Virus record (IMG/VR): IMGVR_UViG_3300010233_000088
Location: 1-39,799 of that record
Length of the DNA: 39,799 nucleotides
Reading direction: 5' to 3' (one strand)
Source of the DNA: a virus
In this document: piece after piece, positions 1-6,202 of the stretch
Layout of the letters: every line of letters begins with the position of its first letter
How positions within the stretch are numbered: the first letter of the stretch is position 1
Program-made: the position numbers and the translations under genes
Notes under the pieces: model-generated
The model's database searches: none
What the model was told of the DNA's origin: nothing
The model's input: only the letters and a program-made list of their open reading frames with translations

Positions 1-33
1 GTTAGACCTTAAACCCTTATGCATCTTGTAGGT
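1..33. repeat. 33-bp inverted copy of 35972-36004
   Basis: Bases 1-33 are the perfect reverse complement of 35972-36004, which lies inside the portal gene. Homology stops abruptly at base 34. This is the left-hand overlap that closes the genome after inversion of the 35972-39799 block. It is most simply an assembly or amplification overlap and not a biological repeat. Confidence 0.9.
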
Positions 34-99
34 ATCAAGAAGCTGGTCTGCTCTTGGCTTATTCGTTGACTTCTGTTTTGGTTCTTCGACGCCTATCAT
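1..99 (-). CDS. Portal (head-tail connector) protein, N-terminal 33 codons, cut by window edge
   Basis: ATG at 99-97 overlaps the stop of the preceding gene as TAATG, with an AGGTGG ribosome site at 107-102. The frame stays open to base 1, giving MIGVEEPKQKS...TYKMHKGLRSN. The last 33 bases are the exact reverse complement of 35972-36004, inside the long portal frame on the other strand. Joining the two gives a 567-residue protein, close to the 536 residues of T7 gp8. I infer that this is the true start of the portal gene and that the plus-strand reading frame at 35981 lacks its first 25 residues only because of the rearranged joint. Confidence 0.85.
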   Translation of the reverse strand, partial: MIGVEEPKQKSTNKPRADQLLDTYKMHKGLRSN

Positions 100-452
100 T
101 ATCCACCTAACAATGTTTTACGAGCAACGTTGGCTTGAGTTCCTAATCCTAAAGGGGATGTGAATATATCTTGGCTAGCTGCTGCCGCTACTCTCTTAGC
201 TGTAAGAGCGTTCTGTGCTTGAGTGCTTGCCGTGTCTTGGGCTGTTTGTAAAGCTGCTGTAGCTGCTGACTGCTGATTAGTCGCGGCTTCTGTGGCTTTC
301 TTGGCTTGGGTGGATTGAGCGCTTGCGCCATAAAGCGATGTTGCTAAACCCCCTGCTGCCGCTAATCCTCCAACGGTCGCAACTGTTCCCACTGCGGCAG
401 CGCTTGCGGCGGATGCCCCTAAAGCTAGTCCGATCGGTGCTAAGAAGGGCAT
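99..452 (-). CDS. Small Ala-rich virion-associated protein next to portal
   Basis: 117 residues. The N-terminal third is a hydrophobic Ala/Gly/Val stretch (residues 7-40); the middle is Gln/Ala/Thr-rich and predicted helical; the C-terminus ends ARKTLLGG. Small Ala-rich proteins of this kind commonly sit directly upstream of the portal gene in T7-like phages (position of T7 gp7.3, a tail-assembly factor). The gene overlaps the upstream frame by 13 nt and the portal start by 1 nt (TAATG). The family is assigned from position and composition only. A role in tail assembly or DNA ejection is inference. Confidence 0.7.
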   Translation of the reverse strand: MPFLAPIGLALGASAASAAAVGTVATVGGLAAAGGLATSLYGASAQSTQAKKATEAATNQQSAATAALQTAQDTASTQAQNALTAKRVAAAASQDIFTSPLGLGTQANVARKTLLGG

Positions 453-829
453 ATATACCTATGTAGTTTTGTAAAGCTTGGATTGTACCAGCTTATTGTT
501 TTGGGTTTTAGCTTCATTACCGACCTTAAACCTATGCGAATCGTCTTATAACTGTCTGCCGCAAGCAACACAAAATGAAAGTTCTTCCCGTTCTCTAAAG
601 CCAATGCTTGAAGCACGTCAATACGCTTGATGTCAATGCAATGCAAGAACGAGAATGTTTTGTCTGTAAGTGTTAAAAATATCCCAATTCCCCTAATTTC
701 ACTGTCTTTAACAACAATTACTTTGTCAGGATGCCTTTCTAGGGCTTGATCTATCTGCTCTTGAGTAGGTATCAACTCCCTTTGTGGACATTTTGAATAG
801 TAATGGTCAAACAGATATTTGCTTATCAT
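440..829 (-). CDS. Conserved-type phage protein after terminase, possibly degenerate GNAT-like fold
   Basis: 129 residues. The start ATG overlaps the terminase stop (ATGA, 829-826). The layout of alternating strands (VIVVKDSEIRGIGIF, TFSFLHCIDI, FHFVLL) followed by a C-terminal ISWYNP...LHRY recalls the degenerate acetyltransferase-like proteins often found beside phage terminase and portal genes. The acetyl-CoA loop (R/Q-x-x-G-x-G/A) is not clearly visible, so enzymatic activity is doubtful. It lies between the terminase and the Ala-rich protein in the packaging module and is translationally coupled to the terminase. Function unknown. Confidence 0.65.
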   Translation of the reverse strand: MISKYLFDHYYSKCPQRELIPTQEQIDQALERHPDKVIVVKDSEIRGIGIFLTLTDKTFSFLHCIDIKRIDVLQALALENGKNFHFVLLAADSYKTIRIGLRSVMKLKPKTISWYNPSFTKLHRYICPS

Positions 830-2172
830 CGAATCCCCGCAATATCAAACAAGTTATCTGAACGAGATTTACTGCGCCTCATCCCTACATACTTTGTATC
901 TTGCTCTTTCTTAATACCATCAATCAAGCTTACTGCCATTATCAAAGCATCTGCCATATTGGGTGACTTAAAACCTTGCTTCTTCATTTTCTCTTTGCTC
1001 ACCAGTATCCTTCGTTGGTTGTGGTCGTACTCATACCTAAGCGTTCCTAATTCCTCTAACAATGCTTCATCTGTTATGTGCAAATGTCCTTGCAAAAGCA
1101 TGTCTTTAAGCCGGTATGTATTTGCTGTGCGTGGATTACCATAGAACCTGTCTTTGTCATACCCTAACGCTGGATTCCTAAAACCCACAAACGTCTGCAT
1201 ATTGCGTCCTTTAGTAAGCGTATCTAAAGGCCCTGAGCCTATACCATCTTCATCCACTATTGATTTATCAACCTTTTGCTCTGTGTGTACTTTTAGAATC
1301 TCTCCTGTTGTCCAATTCAAGTCTTTGTGATCCCATTGGTTGACATAAACAACTTCCCAATGTAAAGCTCCGTTCTGTCTGATAATCACACTTGCACATT
1401 TATCATCACCGTATCGAGCAATATCAAAACCTGCTATCTTTGTGTTGTAGCCATCCCTTGGAAGATAAATTGCCCTTTTAGCCGCATCAAGCTCTGAATG
1501 AGTGAACACTGAATCTTCTGTCTTGTCTAAAGGCAATCCCAACCAAATATGGTTATAGTCCTCTTGCGACTTCTTCAAACACTCCAAAGCTTCTTTCTTA
1601 AGAGCGTTCGTACAAAAAGGATTGTCGTTGTAATTTAAGTGGATATGTAAACAGTCATCACGATGAACAAAGTTTGCGTAAGCAGGGTCATTGCGCACAA
1701 ACCTGTTCATTGTGAATATTACTTTGGCATTGTCTTTACGAATCGTTGGAATAAGCACATCAAGGGTTTGCTTAGTTAAAGCTTGAGATTCGTCTATCCA
1801 GACTATATCAATACCTTCCATCCCTTGAATGTTAAAAGCTCCTTGCTCCCGAAATCCTCTAAAGTTAATTTCTGTCTTGGTGTCACGATGGATGATTGTC
1901 TTAGCTAATATTGTGAAGTTAAGATTGTACTGCTGGATTAAATCGGTGAGTATTGAGTAAACGGATTCTTTGATTGAGTTCTGGACTTCACGCCCGCATA
2001 CTATTCGGATATTGTATTTCTCGGCAAGGTATAAAATCCACCTTGCGACAGCATGTGACTTTCCACCGCCTCGTCCTCCATCAATCAAGAAATATCTCTT
2101 GTTGTTGAATTGGGTGATTAAAGGCAGAAGCTTATTAGGGACTTGGAGTATACTCGGTAATTCTATTTCCAA
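826..2172 (-). CDS. Terminase large subunit (PBSX/Terminase_3 type)
   Basis: 448 residues. Packaging ATPase and nuclease that threads DNA into the prohead through the portal. Visible motifs: Walker A GGRGGGKS at residues 32-39, Walker B IVWIDE at about 123-128, and a C-terminal nuclease domain with acidic residues in GFDIARYGDD (about 250), VDEDGIGSG and NMADALIMA near the C-terminus. The domain order and length match Terminase_3 plus its C-terminal nuclease. The start is TTG at 2172-2170, seven bases after AGGAG, and overlaps the small subunit gene by 38 nt. No disrupting mutation is seen. Confidence 0.95.
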   Translation of the reverse strand: MEIELPSILQVPNKLLPLITQFNNKRYFLIDGGRGGGKSHAVARWILYLAEKYNIRIVCGREVQNSIKESVYSILTDLIQQYNLNFTILAKTIIHRDTKTEINFRGFREQGAFNIQGMEGIDIVWIDESQALTKQTLDVLIPTIRKDNAKVIFTMNRFVRNDPAYANFVHRDDCLHIHLNYNDNPFCTNALKKEALECLKKSQEDYNHIWLGLPLDKTEDSVFTHSELDAAKRAIYLPRDGYNTKIAGFDIARYGDDKCASVIIRQNGALHWEVVYVNQWDHKDLNWTTGEILKVHTEQKVDKSIVDEDGIGSGPLDTLTKGRNMQTFVGFRNPALGYDKDRFYGNPRTANTYRLKDMLLQGHLHITDEALLEELGTLRYEYDHNQRRILVSKEKMKKQGFKSPNMADALIMAVSLIDGIKKEQDTKYVGMRRSKSRSDNLFDIAGIR

Positions 2173-2404
2173 GGGTAAGCTCCTGTTCTTTTTCTTGAAG
2201 TTTAACCGTCGGCATTTTAGTGACGTTATAATTTCCGTCTATGGTGGTGTGCTGTGGAACGTCTTTACCTAAAACTGCTGCCATTAATTTTATCTTATTG
2301 GCTTCGCTATATTTATGAAAGTTGTCAACAATCTCTTGCCAAAGCTTTCCTATAGCTAGTTCTCTTGCAGTATGTTTTTGTGACGTTAGTCCACCTGTAC
2401 TCAT
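2135..2404 (-). CDS. Probable terminase small subunit
   Basis: 89 residues, immediately upstream of and overlapping the large subunit. The N-terminal half is helical (RELAIGKLWQEIVDNF...KIKLMAAVLG) and the C-terminal half has a short beta segment, NYNVTKMPTVKL, like the C-terminal tail of several small terminases. A GAGG ribosome site sits in a 12-bp palindrome just before the ATG. The assignment rests mainly on position; the DNA-binding HTH typical of small terminases is not obvious. If correct, it recognises the packaging site, which may lie in 2405-2505. Confidence 0.65.
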   Translation of the reverse strand: MSTGGLTSQKHTARELAIGKLWQEIVDNFHKYSEANKIKLMAAVLGKDVPQHTTIDGNYNVTKMPTVKLQEKEQELTLGNRITEYTPSP

Positions 2405-2408
2405 AGTT

Positions 2409-2420
2409 CCTCGGCCGAGG
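2409..2420. promoter_or_regulatory. 12-bp perfect palindrome CCTCGGCCGAGG containing the SD of terS
   Basis: CCTCGGCCGAGG is perfectly self-complementary and its right half on the minus strand supplies the GAGG ribosome site four bases before the small-terminase ATG. In mRNA, a CCTC/GAGG stem would hide the ribosome site. In DNA it could be a protein or packaging recognition site. The neighbouring CCGG...CCGG at about 2425-2441 adds a second GC-rich symmetric element in an AT-rich genome. Confidence 0.5.
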
Positions 2421-2471
2421 TTTGCCGGCTTCTTTGTCCGGTCTTAATCTAAGCATAGCACTGCCTTGGAA

Positions 2472-2487
2472 TGTTTCACGTGAAAAG
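2472..2487 (+). other. parS-like site
   Basis: TGTTTCACGTGAAAAG matches the bacterial chromosomal ParB-binding consensus TGTTTCACGTGAAACA at 14 of 16 positions, including the complete 12-bp palindromic core TTTCACGTGAAA (2474-2485). It lies in the only non-coding gap (2405-2505) between the glycan operon and the terminase genes. No ParA or ParB gene is visible in the window, so host ParB would have to be the ligand. Function is inference. Confidence 0.55.
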
Positions 2488-2504
2488 TGATTTATTAAAG
2501 ATAT

Positions 2505-2510
2505 ATTATA
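2505..2510 (-). promoter_or_regulatory. Possible -10 box (TATAAT) upstream of packaging genes
   Basis: A perfect TATAAT on the minus strand lies about 100 bases upstream of the small terminase gene, overlapping the end of the preceding mini-gene. No convincing -35 element is seen at 16-18 bp. In AT-rich DNA this is weak evidence, but it is the best promoter candidate between the glycan operon and the late genes. Confidence 0.25.
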
Positions 2511-2664
2511 AAACTCTTCTGGTGGGTCTTACGATGTTTGTCTTGCGGTTCTTACGCATGTTTAAAACGTGGCGTTTCCATTGGCAGAGCCAATGACCAC
2601 AAGTCTTACGAAGTATGGGGCGTTTATTGCAGTATTCGCATATCCTTATTTCAGTTCCAGCCAT
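2506..2664 (-). CDS. Cys-rich zinc-ribbon mini-protein
   Basis: Starting at the ATG at 2664 this is 52 residues: C-x2-C (CEYC), then C-x3-x-C (CGHWLC) and a strongly basic C-terminal tail rich in Lys and Arg. An upstream GTG at 2694 would add 10 residues; neither start has a clear ribosome site. It overlaps the end of the glycosyltransferase gene by 19 nt or more. The Cys/His spacing suggests one zinc site and the basic tail suggests nucleic-acid binding. It is the last gene of the glycan operon. Function unknown. Confidence 0.55.
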   Translation of the reverse strand: MAGTEIRICEYCNKRPILRKTCGHWLCQWKRHVLNMRKNRKTNIVRPTRRVL

Positions 2665-3212
2665 AAAGTTATGCTTTCTTTTAGGATTTTCCACAATGAT
2701 ATTAATTCTACCTTCTTATTGGTGTGAGTAAATTCAATAGGAACTTCGATCATGCTGAAACCTTTTTGCTTGGCAAGTGAAAGTATTTCCAAATCGAATA
2801 ACCAACCATTGCTATACCATTCTGAAAGTGTGTGGCGCTTGAATATCTTTAAACCAGTTTGACTGTCAACTTTCATTCCAAATAATAAAGCTATATAAAG
2901 GCGTGACCAATACGTGATTAGGCGTCTTGACCATCGACCGCTTATTGGCTTCACCCCGCACACAATGTCATAGTCAGCAAGAAACGGTATTAATCGTTTA
3001 ATCATATTGGGATGAATGTCACCATCACCATCGAGGAAACACACAAATTCACCTGTGGCCTGTTTAAGAGCTTCACGCACCGCCCATCCTTTCCCAAGGG
3101 ATTGACGGTTGCTTGATACGATGATCTGGACATTATTAAATATTCCTTCAATCTCTTGTACTAATTCATTTACTTTCACCAAATCTGTTGCGGGAAGGAT
3201 TATTGATAACAT
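2646..3212 (-). CDS. DPM1-like family-2 glycosyltransferase, shortened N-terminal domain
   Basis: 188 residues. Recognisable polyprenyl-phosphate hexose synthase features: GKGWAVREAL, A-T-G-E-F-V-C-F-L-D-G-D-G-D (DXD-like metal site, about 66-70) and VDSQTGLKIF, a hallmark of the dolichol-phosphate mannosyltransferase branch. Such enzymes charge a membrane lipid carrier with a sugar on the cytoplasmic face. The usual first Asp pair (VDDGSxDxT) after strand 2 is missing: the chain jumps from QIIVSSN to SLGKG, so roughly 25 residues normally contacting the nucleotide are absent. Lipid-linked sugar from this protein would be a natural donor for the GT-C enzyme two genes upstream. It may be inactive. 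Confidence 0.8.
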   Translation of the reverse strand: MLSIILPATDLVKVNELVQEIEGIFNNVQIIVSSNRQSLGKGWAVREALKQATGEFVCFLDGDGDIHPNMIKRLIPFLADYDIVCGVKPISGRWSRRLITYWSRLYIALLFGMKVDSQTGLKIFKRHTLSEWYSNGWLFDLEILSLAKQKGFSMIEVPIEFTHTNKKVELISLWKILKESITLWLELK

Positions 3213-3214
3213 AG

Positions 3215-3388
3215 TTAGACCTTATCGAATGTGGATTTTAAGATTGACATAAATGTTTGTAAAGAAAAACCGTTGTAAACTAAATTGCCATTGGGATCTT
3301 TTTCTCCAGTTAACAGTTTCCCGCATTTGCTCTTTTCTACTCCTTCGTAAATAGTGTTGATCGTTTGTGCGATTTCTTGTGCTGTCAT
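3215..3388 (-). CDS. 57-residue mini-protein in the glycan operon
   Basis: ATG at 3388-3386 with a strong AAGGAG ribosome site; 57 codons ending TAA two bases before the next ATG. The sequence begins MTAQEIAQTINTIYEGVEKS and ends with an amphipathic FMSILKSTFDKV. A single Cys, no membrane segment. It fills exactly the gap between the GT-C gene and the DPM1-like gene, which supports it as a real gene. Unrecognised; function unknown. Confidence 0.65.
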   Translation of the reverse strand: MTAQEIAQTINTIYEGVEKSKCGKLLTGEKDPNGNLVYNGFSLQTFMSILKSTFDKV

Positions 3389-3398
3389 TTTTATCTCC

Positions 3399-4709
3399 TT
3401 AGATTAGTATTGTTATTTGCCCACGTTTGAAATTCCAAAGTATTTGCGCGACGGCTTTTTCCTGTCCTGCCGGTATGCACTTTTCTGCTCTTTCTAAATA
3501 TTTTAATGCTTCTTTCTTTTGATTACAATGATGTAAAACTACCGCAATATTATAAAGTACTTTAAATTCGTTTGGGCTTATTTTTAGAGCTTCCATCCAA
3601 AAAAGCAATGCCTCTTGGAATGATTGCTTCTCCCATCTTTTCATTGCCCCTATGTGCCAGCCAAACCATGAGTCTAAACTGTTTACTCGGCTAAATTCAG
3701 TGAGTATGAAATCATCCCTGTATCCGTCAATATAAAACCATGTCTTGCAGGCGTATGCCCCTAAGAGTCCAGCCACCAAATAAGGACTTGAATGAATAAA
3801 TTGAGAAACAACAAACATAAGACCCACATTAGGCAAATATGCATATCTCTCCGCGAGTTCTTGTTGCATACGATAAAGGTTAAGAAAAGGCGCTATCCCC
3901 AAACACCACCAGAGTAAGCCAAAACAAACCATGTCCCATTTGTGCGTTGATACATACCACGCCATTAAAGATACCGTAAATAAACCAAACCAAAATAACC
4001 TGCATAAAGAATACGCTTCTTTGACACGTGAACCCGCAATACTCTCAAGCAATGAGTGATAAAAAGTCGTCTTTATTGGCAACAGTGAATGACTTACATA
4101 GAAACCAAACGTCTTAATCGCAAGTATTATTTTCTTGGGATGAATCTTAGCGTCCTCTGTAAAAACCTCAATCTTGGCTTTCTGTGTTACATTATAACTG
4201 AACCTCCCAAAATTATACATCCATACTAAAGGAGCGAATATTAAAAGTTCAGGACGGCTTGAGCCAAACAAACACAACGGCATAATGAAACCGGAGTTTG
4301 TATAGGTAGCGCCAAGCAACATTAGCCCTCCCATCTCCATAGGTAAAGCTAATGCCCAAACCATCCCTAAAGATGCTAAAACATAATTCCTTCCGCTTAT
4401 CCAGACAGCGCCTTGATTATTGATAGGATTGAAAGCGAAAAGCAAAGAAGCAATGAAGCTAATACTATTAGAACCAAAGCCCAAATATATACCAACACAA
4501 ACCAACGTGTGAAGAAATAAAGTAAGCGCATGATCTATCTCCGGTTTGCTTTTTAATTTACCCTCAAACACCCAAAAGGCGTATTTCCAAACATTGATTG
4601 GGCGGTTGCGTTGATAAGAAGGATTGTCGTCGCTCACATAACCATATTTTATTGTCTTTAAATAAAAAAGTATGTTTGCTAATAAAATTATGCAGACTTT
4701 TTCAAACAT
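3399..4709 (-). CDS. TMTC-like GT-C membrane glycosyltransferase with C-terminal TPR repeats
   Basis: 436 residues. An N-terminal membrane helix is followed by GYVSDD (residues 23-28), the acidic first-loop motif of GT-C enzymes. Further on are the conserved loop AVWISGRNYVL and many hydrophobic helices up to about residue 330 with LAERYAYLPNVGL. A cytosolic or periplasmic tail has two TPR-like helical pairs (about 355-415: FQEALLFWMEALKISPNEFKVLYN...). This order matches the TMTC/DUF1736 O-mannosyltransferase-like family. Such enzymes move sugar from a polyprenyl-phosphate donor onto protein or glycan outside the membrane. A polytopic GT-C enzyme is very unusual in a 40-kb phage. It overlaps the upstream mini-gene by 22 nt. 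Confidence 0.8.
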   Translation of the reverse strand: MFEKVCIILLANILFYLKTIKYGYVSDDNPSYQRNRPINVWKYAFWVFEGKLKSKPEIDHALTLFLHTLVCVGIYLGFGSNSISFIASLLFAFNPINNQGAVWISGRNYVLASLGMVWALALPMEMGGLMLLGATYTNSGFIMPLCLFGSSRPELLIFAPLVWMYNFGRFSYNVTQKAKIEVFTEDAKIHPKKIILAIKTFGFYVSHSLLPIKTTFYHSLLESIAGSRVKEAYSLCRLFWFGLFTVSLMAWYVSTHKWDMVCFGLLWWCLGIAPFLNLYRMQQELAERYAYLPNVGLMFVVSQFIHSSPYLVAGLLGAYACKTWFYIDGYRDDFILTEFSRVNSLDSWFGWHIGAMKRWEKQSFQEALLFWMEALKISPNEFKVLYNIAVVLHHCNQKKEALKYLERAEKCIPAGQEKAVAQILWNFKRGQITILI

Positions 4710-4897
4710 TGGATACTTGACAACCTTTCAAGAGATTCTTTTATACGATCATTTTCATTCCTAATAAATACTTTTATACAATTTTTACAAATTTGACCAC
4801 AAAAAACTTTAAATTCAGCCATTCTATGACAGTCACTGTATTGGCATTCATTTTCTCGTTTTGGGTCTATAACGCTTCCATCAGTGATGTAGGGCAT
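4688..4897 (-). CDS. 69-residue Cys/His mini-protein, possible zinc ribbon
   Basis: Contains C-x4-C-x-H (CQYSDCH), then C-x3-C-x2-C (CGQICKNC), arranged like a zinc ribbon, followed by a charged helix. AAGGAAATTAA precedes its ATG. It overlaps the radical-SAM gene by 17 nt and the GT-C gene by 22 nt, so it is translationally tied to both. Similar Cys-rich mini-genes sit at 2506 and 5921 in the same operon. No family recognised. Confidence 0.65.
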   Translation of the reverse strand: MPYITDGSVIDPKRENECQYSDCHRMAEFKVFCGQICKNCIKVFIRNENDRIKESLERLSSIQCLKKSA

Positions 4898-5924
4898 TTA
4901 ATTTCCTTAATTTTTCCTCCATAACCAACCTTGCCCCTCTTAATAAATATTTAAAATCATCAAAATCTTTTATGTCTTTAAATTTGTGATACCAAAATTC
5001 TGGATAATGCAATACGTCATAAACCATTGGTATATATTTATGCCCAAGAGAATTAGGGTCAGGACGAGTACGAGGTGGCGAATAAACGGATGCCTGAGCA
5101 GTTTTAGCATATCCCTTCCTAAGTAAATAATGAATCATGTCCAAAGTATTTTGTGCGTCTTTTTCAGTTTCCCATTCATATCCAAACATGCTAGTCAAAT
5201 GGGGGTAAAGACCTGCCTCGCTCATCTTTTTTATGATTTCAATAGTAGTTTGTGCGTTCTGACCTTTTTGAATCTTATTTAAAGTTACTTGATTGGCGCT
5301 TTCGACTCCTACCAAGATAAACCTGAAACCAGCATCAGCCATCATTTTATAATCAATATTGACAGGCTTCATGTTACAGCCTAAGCGTATTTTCTTGTTA
5401 CGTCCATTAATTTTCATCTTCAAACAAAACTCTGTCAACCAATCCCCCACAGGGAATGTGCCTGAATCATCAAAGACCTCTTTATAACCATTGGCAATTA
5501 AATCGTCTATTTCTTCCATGACGTGGTCAACACTACGAATACCTCTTTTTTCGCCTTCTTGTAATTTTTTGGTATCGACACAGAAAACGCATTTCCCGTA
5601 CCAGCATAGATTTGACACCATCATGTGGGTAGCAGGATGCTTGCGATAATTGCCGTATCTTTGCCATCGTGGATTTTTGGCGTCTGTAAATATGCGGTCT
5701 GGATAGGGTAGTTTTTCAAAAGGAACATCTATTTGAAAATCATCTTTAATTTCTTTATCTACCGGCATCATTCCAAAACTAACGCTTTCTTTCCCCCAAA
5801 TAACTTGATGTTTTTGATTTCTTAAATAAGTCGCATAAGCGGCTAAATGAGCCGGGAATACCCAAACGGGCTTCTCAAACTGACGCTGCTGATTATAGGG
5901 GCTTAATGGAAATAAATATCTCAT
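4881..5924 (-). CDS. Radical-SAM enzyme of the B12-binding type (N-terminal domain shortened)
   Basis: 347 residues from the ATG at 5924, chosen because it forms an ATGA overlap with the upstream gene; an in-frame start 33 bases further up is less likely. The iron-sulphur motif is CWYGKCVFC (C107, C112, C115), a CX4CX2C variant of CX3CX2C. Downstream are the typical GVES and (M)FGYEWETEKD segments. The first 50 residues (FPAHLAAYATYLRNQKHQVIW) resemble the end of a cobalamin-binding domain, but the DxHxxG cobalamin motif is absent. Enzymes of this group methylate or rearrange unactivated carbons; in this operon a sugar or lipid-carrier substrate is likely. Reaction unknown. Confidence 0.85.
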   Translation of the reverse strand: MRYLFPLSPYNQQRQFEKPVWVFPAHLAAYATYLRNQKHQVIWGKESVSFGMMPVDKEIKDDFQIDVPFEKLPYPDRIFTDAKNPRWQRYGNYRKHPATHMMVSNLCWYGKCVFCVDTKKLQEGEKRGIRSVDHVMEEIDDLIANGYKEVFDDSGTFPVGDWLTEFCLKMKINGRNKKIRLGCNMKPVNIDYKMMADAGFRFILVGVESANQVTLNKIQKGQNAQTTIEIIKKMSEAGLYPHLTSMFGYEWETEKDAQNTLDMIHYLLRKGYAKTAQASVYSPPRTRPDPNSLGHKYIPMVYDVLHYPEFWYHKFKDIKDFDDFKYLLRGARLVMEEKLRKLNALHH

Positions 5925-6202
5925 CCTTCCCACTCCACCTTTAGCCATCCACAACATATTTTACATAGTAAATTATTTCTCATATACGTATTACCTTTTG
6001 TTTCTGCGCTACAGTTCTCACAAACAAACCTTTTAGAAGCATAATCCATGTTCTCACACTGCCTTATTAAAACGCTTCGACAAATTGTTTTACTATAATC
6101 ATCCACACAAGCAGAAGAAAATACAGAATCTTCGCCCTCTACAAATACCCTTGAATCTTGGGGAAATTTATTTAATTCCTCAATGAGTTCACTTATTTTC
6201 AT
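5921..6202 (-). CDS. Small protein: helical N-terminus plus C-terminal zinc ribbon
   Basis: 93 residues from the ATG at 6202 (ATGA overlap with the dehydratase stop; MGRA further up is outside the coupling pattern). The N-terminus KISELIEELNKFPQDSRVFVEG resembles a widespread small phage/bacterial protein that typically reads (S)xELIxxLxxxPxDAxVxV. The second half has C-x2-C (CENC) and C-x2-C (CKIC) forming a probable zinc ribbon. Function unknown. Its stop overlaps the radical-SAM start. Confidence 0.7.
   Translation of the reverse strand: MKISELIEELNKFPQDSRVFVEGEDSVFSSACVDDYSKTICRSVLIRQCENMDYASKRFVCENCSAETKGNTYMRNNLLCKICCGWLKVEWEG

Noticed and set aside
803-1144. Plus-strand frame opposite the terminase
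   Set aside because: Shadow of a strongly conserved minus-strand gene.
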